Shown: piece by piece, positions 7,165-11,655 of the stretch
How the letters are laid out: each line of letters starts with the position of its first letter
Position numbering within the stretch: position 1 is the first letter of the stretch
NCBI GenBank assembly: GCA_902766265.1
Contig: CACXCY010000111.1
Location: forward strand, 1-11,655
Length of the DNA: 11,655 bases
Source of the DNA: an uncultured Bacteroidota bacterium
Lineage (GTDB): Bacteria; Bacteroidota; Bacteroidia; Bacteroidales; P3
Direction of reading: 5' to 3'
Notes under the pieces: generated by a model
Told to the model about the DNA's origin: nothing
Seen by the model: only the letters and a program-made list of their open reading frames with translations
Databases searched by the model: none
Program-made: the position numbers and the translations under genes

Positions 7165-8808
7165 TTATAGTTCAACCCTTGTGGTAAACCCGATGCCATT
7201 GGCATAATGCCCCGAGGCCTCTACAATACGCTGCACAGTGGTTTCAGGCCATACCAGCCATACATCCGTATCGGTTTGTCGCAGGACAAAGGCCCCTTTG
7301 GCCTGCCACATCACTTGTCGCACAGTCGGATTGTCGACAAAGAAATGGCGGGCATCCTCACGGCTCTGCTCTACCTTTACTGGCAGAGGCACAAGCTCAT
7401 CGTAGAAAAACGCCGCTATGCTGTCCTGAATAAAACGATAGTTGGCTTGGTTGATGCTGCGGTCGGGGTTGAGATGCAACGCATGGCCTGCCCCTGGAAA
7501 AGAATAGAGTTTGCTGCGTCGCCCTATTTTCCGGGCATATTGATGTATGGCTAACGACCCATACATCTTTCCAAAGAGTGTCTTTCCCACTTTACCGTTT
7601 ATGTCGCTGAAAGGATAGCCCTGTTCATAAGGCACCAGCGGGTCGGCGTCACCATGAAAGGATACGATGTCAGTACGGCTGTTTTCCAGACAACTAAGGT
7701 CGGTAACAGCGCCCCACATATTGGCTGCGGCCACAAAACGCACATCGCTCTGCGGCTGGAAAGCCGCCTGCAATGCCAAGATGCTTCCGGCACTGGTGCC
7801 TGCCACGAAGAAAAGATTGGTATCGACATCATACTCTGCGGCGTGGCGTTTTATATAGCGGCAGGCCTCCTGCACATCTTCCATGGCCTCCAAACCGGTA
7901 CGCTGTATCTCTTTCCTCATGGGGAGAAAACCCATACGATAGTTCACTGATACGGCCACATACCCCAGTGAAGCAAAATGGCGACACCAACCTGCTATAT
8001 GCGGTTCGGCTTTATCGCCCACATACATAGCACCACCATGCACGAAAATCACCACTGGACGGCCATAATCCTTCACCCGCAAGGTATCCTTGGGATCATG
8101 ATTTTCACCCAGAGGCACATAAAGGTCGAGTGTCAACGGCAACTGTCTGCGTTTGATACTCTTCTTCAGCCCTTCTCTAACTATCTTGCCATAACTCTCG
8201 TCTTCGCCAACCAACAAACTTGTCCAATAACCTCTATTTTCTCCGTATTCCACATCCCTCACTGTTTCCACACGGAACACCTCCTCGGAGAACCGACGAT
8301 CTGTGACGGCAGTAAAGACTGGGGGGCTGTAGGGTGTTACAGCGAACAGGAATTCTTGCCCGTTTTTCTCTGTCACTTGATGGTGACGGCCGTCCATATT
8401 ATTCTCCAGCTCGCGACCGCTGAGAACAAAAGACAATTTCTGTTCGCCATCAATGGTCAATATACAACTAAACCACCGAGTGTTAAGTGTGAAAGTATGG
8501 GGCGAGACACAGTCGCTACCCTCCTCCAACGGAAAAAAAGTGCCAGTGATATGACTGCCTGCAAGCGACTCAATACGCACAAAGCACGTATCATTGTTGT
8601 ACACCAGCCGATAGTAGCTACCCTCTTCCAACGAAAATTTACTGAAATAATCCTCATCCTCCTCATCTTCTTCTACGACCCCTCCGTGGTTTTTGAACGG
8701 TAGCGACACCTTTTGGAGCGATGGACGCGCCCAAAACCACACGGCTACAGAGCTCCCGATAAGCAGAAGCACCACTGCAACAATGATGGGGATGGTCTTT
8801 CTCTTCAT
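7165..8808 (-). CDS. Membrane-anchored or exported alpha/beta hydrolase (carboxylesterase-like)
   Basis: A 547-residue predicted serine esterase. Residues 5-26 form an uncleaved-looking signal anchor (IPIIVAVVLLLIGSSVAVWFW), so the enzyme probably faces the periplasm; an acidic run at 46-52 follows. The catalytic domain at about 220-470 has the oxyanion H257-G258-G259, the nucleophile elbow G-T-S-A-G with S339, the probable acid D389 in HGDADP and H442 in GAGHAL. This layout matches the BD-FAE/carboxylesterase type B-like hydrolases, which act on esters, sometimes acetyl or feruloyl groups on glycans; the substrate cannot be told. An unassigned N-terminal domain (about 45-200) and a C-terminal extension (about 475-547) lie outside the usual fold and make it longer than most such enzymes. 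A small coiled-coil gene follows after 20 bases. I see no neighbouring SusC/SusD or glycosidase genes, so a polysaccharide locus is not supported. Confidence 0.88.
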   Translation of the reverse strand: MKRKTIPIIVAVVLLLIGSSVAVWFWARPSLQKVSLPFKNHGGVVEEDEEDEDYFSKFSLEEGSYYRLVYNNDTCFVRIESLAGSHITGTFFPLEEGSDCVSPHTFTLNTRWFSCILTIDGEQKLSFVLSGRELENNMDGRHHQVTEKNGQEFLFAVTPYSPPVFTAVTDRRFSEEVFRVETVRDVEYGENRGYWTSLLVGEDESYGKIVREGLKKSIKRRQLPLTLDLYVPLGENHDPKDTLRVKDYGRPVVIFVHGGAMYVGDKAEPHIAGWCRHFASLGYVAVSVNYRMGFLPMRKEIQRTGLEAMEDVQEACRYIKRHAAEYDVDTNLFFVAGTSAGSILALQAAFQPQSDVRFVAAANMWGAVTDLSCLENSRTDIVSFHGDADPLVPYEQGYPFSDINGKVGKTLFGKMYGSLAIHQYARKIGRRSKLYSFPGAGHALHLNPDRSINQANYRFIQDSIAAFFYDELVPLPVKVEQSREDARHFFVDNPTVRQVMWQAKGAFVLRQTDTDVWLVWPETTVQRIVEASGHYANGIGFTTRVEL

Positions 8809-8941
8809 ATTATTTCTTTACTTTTCCTCACACAATGCCTTTCCATAACAAAAGTGTTGCAACGTTCTTTTGGCAAAAACCTTGCAACCATGATGAAATT
8901 ACCTTTTGGCTACTCGAACAACGTAGCATGAACGCATAACC

Positions 8942-8967
8942 TGTAATTTTGCCCCTACAAAATTACA
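8942..8967. promoter_or_regulatory. Perfect inverted repeat with -7 boxes on both strands upstream of the hydrolase gene
   Basis: Arms TGTAATTTTG (8942-8951) and CAAAATTACA (8958-8967) are exact complements around CCCCTA. Each arm contains TAATTTTG on its own strand, matching the Bacteroidetes -7 box TAnnTTTG. On the minus strand the box at 8965-8958 could drive the hydrolase gene, with a leader of roughly 140 bases. Alternatively, the hairpin could end the DUF5606 transcript or bind a dimeric regulator. No good -33 TTTG is visible. The remainder of the 185-bp gap (8809-8993) shows no further feature. Confidence 0.4.
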
Positions 8968-8993
8968 AACTTATGCTCATATCTGCCGAGGAC

Positions 8994-9422
8994 TTATTCT
9001 TTCTCCTCGCCTGTTTCCTCGCTTTCCGGAACTTCTAAATCTACTTTGCCTACGCTATGCAGCAGATTGTACCAAGTAATAAGTTTCTTTATATCACTGG
9101 CATGAATCCTATCGGAATCGTTGTTCGGCAACACCTCGTCCAGATATGCAAAGAGTTCTTTGCTCGAAGCTTTCTTAACATCCAATGCAATGGCTTTGCC
9201 GTCCTCTTTCCGGAAAATATTCTGCAGTATCTCTCTCAACGGTTTGTCATCATCAAGAGTAAACATACTGATTTCGTTCAGCGAACTAATGCGGTCATGC
9301 TGGAACACCGGGCAACGTTTGTGATCGATGAGCGACTCAACAATGGCTCCGCCTTTGGTTTGTGACACAAGTTCGTACAGACCCGGCTTGCCTGAAATGA
9401 CTAAAATCTTGCTTAAATCCAT
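8994..9422 (-). CDS. DUF5606 domain protein, Bacteroidetes-specific, function unknown
   Basis: A 142-residue protein starting MDLSKILVISGKPGLYELVSQTKGG, the signature opening of the DUF5606 family of Bacteroidetes, continuing with a basic VESLIDHKRCPVF strand and RISSLNEISMFT. The C-terminal tail is highly acidic (ESEETGEEKE). It has no signal peptide or membrane segment, so it should be cytoplasmic. I chose the ATG at 9422 rather than an upstream in-frame start at 9461, because the 13 extra residues (MPLKRRQTENKNI) are not part of the family opening. It lies 86 bases after the kinase gene; the gap shows no clear promoter, only AT-rich sequence with a near-match TAATTTTT. Confidence 0.88.
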   Translation of the reverse strand: MDLSKILVISGKPGLYELVSQTKGGAIVESLIDHKRCPVFQHDRISSLNEISMFTLDDDKPLREILQNIFRKEDGKAIALDVKKASSKELFAYLDEVLPNNDSDRIHASDIKKLITWYNLLHSVGKVDLEVPESEETGEEKE

Positions 9423-9508
9423 TATGTTTTTATTTTCTGTCTGGCGCCTTTTGAGGGGCACTGCTTTTTTAAGACGTATGAAAACGAACTTTTGTTGTGA
9501 AAAATTAT

Positions 9509-10327
9509 CTAATTAAGATTTTTTATCAATCCCTCTATCGGCTCTTTCATAACTGTTCCTATCGTGATTCCGTATGGCTGAGCCGCTTCATCCAGTTCCT
9601 CGCGGAACACAGCAGCCACCGAACCGACCAGATGCAGTATGCCCCCCCCCAATGGCACCACCTGCTCTTCAAAGTATGAATTGAAAGAGTCCAACAACAG
9701 TTGATGGATATACAGATGGTCACGATGATCGCGGATAAAGGGCACAAAAGATGCCAGATAGCGATTGCCTCCCTGTTCTTGATACAGCTGCCGCAATACA
9801 TCTTCCACAGTTAGCACGTATGTGGTTTGCAATTCATCTGACAATATCTGAGGCAGCGAACCATTGAAATATCTTTTTAATAGCATTCGTCCCAAATGAT
9901 TGCCCGAACCTTCATCACCTAGAACATAACCTAACGAAACCATCCTCTTCACAATGTTCCTGCCATCGTATTGGCAGGCATTGCTACCGGTGCCCAATAT
10001 GCCTACATAGCCACCCTTTTGGCCACACAAAGCAATACAAGCTCCCATAAGGTCGCTCTCAACAGTCACATTGGCCTGAGGGAAGACTTGATGGATATAC
10101 TCTCCTACCTGCCGTTGGGCTTCTCCGGTACCGCATCCGGCACCAAAGAAATGAACGGCCTCCGGCATGACTCCCGACAACTGCTGCCGCACACTGCATA
10201 GAACTGCCACAAACTGCTCTTGGACAGTAACACGGGGATTAAGTCCAATGGTGGTAATCATCTTGCTATCACCATTCAATACTGCCCAAGTCGTTTTGGT
10301 GGAACCGCTGTCTGCAATTAGTATCAT
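9509..10327 (-). CDS. BadF/BadG/BcrA-type ATPase, probable N-acetylglucosamine-kinase-like sugar kinase
   Basis: A 272-residue member of the BadF/BadG family within the ASKHA superfamily, which includes eukaryotic-type N-acetylglucosamine kinase. The phosphate-1 motif is IADSGSTKTTWAV (D6, S7, G8, T10, K11), the likely catalytic D92 lies in ESDLMGA, phosphate-2 is G-T-G-S-N at 112-116, then GDEGSG at 137-142 and the adenosine-site-like LHLVGSVA at 231-238. By family it should phosphorylate an amino sugar such as GlcNAc; the exact substrate is inferred. I chose the ATG at 10327, 16 bases after the pyrD stop; an in-frame GTG at 10336 would add only MCQ. Co-transcription with pyrKD is likely from the spacing. 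The gene carries a run of nine G (bases 9642-9650 on plus) across codons 226-229. Confidence 0.9.
   Translation of the reverse strand: MILIADSGSTKTTWAVLNGDSKMITTIGLNPRVTVQEQFVAVLCSVRQQLSGVMPEAVHFFGAGCGTGEAQRQVGEYIHQVFPQANVTVESDLMGACIALCGQKGGYVGILGTGSNACQYDGRNIVKRMVSLGYVLGDEGSGNHLGRMLLKRYFNGSLPQILSDELQTTYVLTVEDVLRQLYQEQGGNRYLASFVPFIRDHRDHLYIHQLLLDSFNSYFEEQVVPLGGGILHLVGSVAAVFREELDEAAQPYGITIGTVMKEPIEGLIKNLN
9642..9650 (-). repeat. Homopolymer run of nine G within the kinase gene
   Basis: The coding (minus) strand has nine consecutive G encoding the end of L226 and G227-G229. Gain or loss of one base would shift the frame before the conserved VGSVA segment and replace the last roughly 45 residues. 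Such tracts are slippage-prone; here the frame is intact. Confidence 0.9.
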
Positions 10328-10343
10328 CTGGCACACTTCCCAG

Positions 10344-11243
10344 TTAGATGATTCCTATGATTTCATTTATATCTCTAATTCCATGACGATTGCAGTAGTC
10401 CTCCAACCCAGCTATGATTTTCATCGTTACCGCAGGGTCAACAAAATTAGCCGTCCCCACTTCTATGGCATGAGCTCCAGCCATCAAAAACTCAAGAGCA
10501 TCGCTGGCGGTACTGATACCTCCCAAACCTACAACGGGGATTTTCACAGCATGAGCCACTTGCCACACCATCCGCACCGCCACGGGCTTTACGCATGGGC
10601 CACTCAAACCTCCCGTGACTGTGCTGAGATACGGACGACGATGCTCCACATCTATAGCCATTCCCAACATAGTATTGATGAGCGAAACACTGTCGGCTCC
10701 TGCATCCTGCACCGCTTTGGCAATGTCCACGATGCTGGTCACATTGGGAGTCAGCTTTACAATCATTGTCTTACGATATACCTTGCGCACCGCTCCCACC
10801 ACCTGAGCCGCCATATCGGGGTTGGTGCCGAAGCCCATGCCCCCTTTCTTTACATTTGGACAGCTGATATTCAGCTCAATCGCAGGAATATGCTCCAATG
10901 CGTTAATCTTCTCTGCCACTTCGCAGTATTCCTCAATGGAGGAACCGGACACATTGACAATAATATTGGTATCTATATCCTTGATTCTATCATAGACGTG
11001 CTCACAAAAAGCATCCACACCCACATTTTGCAAACCTACGGCATTGAGCATCCCCGATGGTGTCTCTGCCATACGCGGGTATGGATTGCCCTGCCTACAC
11101 TCTCCGGTGGTGCCTTTCACCACAATGCCGCCCAGACGATTCAGGTCGACAAAATCGGCAAACTCTTCACCATAACCAAACGTACCCGATGCAGTCATCA
11201 CCGGATTCTTCAACTTCAAATCATGTATCTTGACCTCTAACAT
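10344..11243 (-). CDS. pyrD: Dihydroorotate dehydrogenase class 1B, catalytic FMN subunit (PyrD)
   Basis: Oxidises dihydroorotate to orotate in pyrimidine synthesis, passing electrons through FMN to the PyrK partner and NAD+. The 299-residue length is standard for PyrDB. Visible landmarks are N-terminal VMTASGTFGYGEEF, K43 in VVKGTT at the flavin, LNAVGLQN at 66-73, and LNISCPNVKKGG with the class 1 catalytic cysteine C128 (class 2 enzymes have serine). C-terminal phosphate-binding VVGLGGIST and GAHAIEVGTANF close the barrel. The ATG at 11243 gives the expected opening MLEVKIHDLKLKNPV; an upstream extension would add a non-family segment overlapping pyrK. It begins 25 bases after the pyrK stop, so the subunits share an operon. 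The electron-transfer neighbour fixes the 1B assignment. Confidence 0.97.
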   Translation of the reverse strand: MLEVKIHDLKLKNPVMTASGTFGYGEEFADFVDLNRLGGIVVKGTTGECRQGNPYPRMAETPSGMLNAVGLQNVGVDAFCEHVYDRIKDIDTNIIVNVSGSSIEEYCEVAEKINALEHIPAIELNISCPNVKKGGMGFGTNPDMAAQVVGAVRKVYRKTMIVKLTPNVTSIVDIAKAVQDAGADSVSLINTMLGMAIDVEHRRPYLSTVTGGLSGPCVKPVAVRMVWQVAHAVKIPVVGLGGISTASDALEFLMAGAHAIEVGTANFVDPAVTMKIIAGLEDYCNRHGIRDINEIIGII

Positions 11244-11268
11244 ATTGTTCTTATGTTTTTGTGATTCT

Positions 11269-11655
11269 TTAACTCTCCATCCATTTGACCAGTTGTCTCG
11301 CGTTGAACACGGGACCTTCCTTGCAGACGCACTGGTGACCTTCGTCGGTGTCGCAAACACAGCAAAGACAGGCACCTACTCCACAAGCCATCATATTTTC
11401 AAGCGAAACCTCACATTCTATGCCGTTTGCCAGCGCGTGACGAGCTACGGCCTTCATCATCGGGGTGGGGCCACAGGTATATATTCTGTCGTATTTCAAA
11501 CCGAACTTGCTGTGCTGCGTCACCATACCCTTTTCGCCTAAACTGCCGTCGTCAGTGGCTATGCAAAGGTCTCCGTATGACTCAAATGGCGTGCGCACGG
11601 GAACAAGGTCTGCCGTGCGGCCACCCAAAATGATTGTCGGGCTCACGCCTTTGGC
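11269..11655 (-). CDS. pyrK: Dihydroorotate dehydrogenase electron-transfer subunit PyrK, 5' partial
   Basis: The C-terminal 128 residues of the FAD and [2Fe-2S] subunit that carries electrons from PyrD to NAD+. The frame is open to the window's last base; about half of the usual 250-260 residues are missing, including the FAD domain. Visible are the NAD-binding core (IILGGRTADL and YTCGPTPMMKAV) and the iron-sulfur motif with C91, C96, C99 and C111 in ACGVGACLCC...CVCKEGPVFNARQL. Extra cysteines (C98, C101, C109) lie in the loop but the canonical ligands are present. It directly precedes pyrD with a 25-base gap. Confidence 0.95.
   Translation of the reverse strand, partial: AKGVSPTIILGGRTADLVPVRTPFESYGDLCIATDDGSLGEKGMVTQHSKFGLKYDRIYTCGPTPMMKAVARHALANGIECEVSLENMMACGVGACLCCVCDTDEGHQCVCKEGPVFNARQLVKWMES

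Noticed and set aside
7978..8703. 241-codon plus-strand open frame opposite the hydrolase gene
   Set aside because: Antisense shadow of the hydrolase, whose motifs and signal anchor fix the minus strand.
5757..9422. Polysaccharide utilisation locus suggested by a lipoprotein and an esterase-like enzyme
   Set aside because: No SusC/SusD pair, glycoside hydrolase or sensor gene is present, and the neighbours are housekeeping genes.
10167..11240. Long 357-codon open frame on the plus strand across pyrD and the kinase start
   Set aside because: Both minus-strand genes have clear catalytic motifs; the plus frame reads as low-complexity His/Ser/Thr-rich sequence without family features.
11244..11375. 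Upstream extension of pyrD by 44 codons
   Set aside because: It would overlap the pyrK coding region and add sequence absent from PyrD proteins; the ATG at 11243 gives the normal N-terminus.

Overview
The window looks like an ordinary chromosomal segment of a Bacteroidales bacterium. This is inferred from a long methionyl-tRNA synthetase with a C-terminal tRNA-binding domain, a DUF5606-type protein, lipoproteins of Bacteroidetes style, starts without clear Shine-Dalgarno sequences, and TAnnTTTG-like promoter boxes. The genus cannot be fixed by eye. The left third is visibly richer in G+C than the right third.

Layout. On the plus strand, a bifunctional-type (p)ppGpp synthetase/hydrolase (RSH, 5' end cut off by the window) is followed after 6 bases by mazG, the NTP pyrophosphohydrolase; the pair probably forms one stress/nucleotide-control operon. 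Next comes a 225-bp intergenic region between convergent genes. It holds an eight-unit 21-bp degenerate tandem repeat with a large inverted repeat inside it. All remaining genes lie on the minus strand. In transcription order they are pyrK (5' end cut off), pyrD, a BadF/BadG-type sugar kinase, a DUF5606 protein, a membrane-anchored alpha/beta hydrolase, a small coiled-coil protein, a lipoprotein, metG, and a DUF456 membrane protein.

How the genes fit together. pyrK and pyrD encode the two subunits of class 1B dihydroorotate dehydrogenase (pyrimidine synthesis), and the kinase follows pyrD closely enough to be co-transcribed. The hydrolase and the small coiled-coil gene are 20 bases apart and probably share a transcript. 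An identical decamer (CAAAATTACA on the plus strand) lies upstream of both the hydrolase and the lipoprotein and reads as a Bacteroidetes -7 box on the minus strand. metG and the DUF456 gene are 26 bases apart.

I see no mobile element, CRISPR array, tRNA, rRNA or defence system. The items most worth a second look are the 21-bp repeat array with its 60-bp imperfect (32-bp perfect) palindrome, an uninterrupted run of nine G in the kinase gene, the shared promoter-like decamer, and the exported hydrolase with unassigned flanking domains plus its small neighbour.
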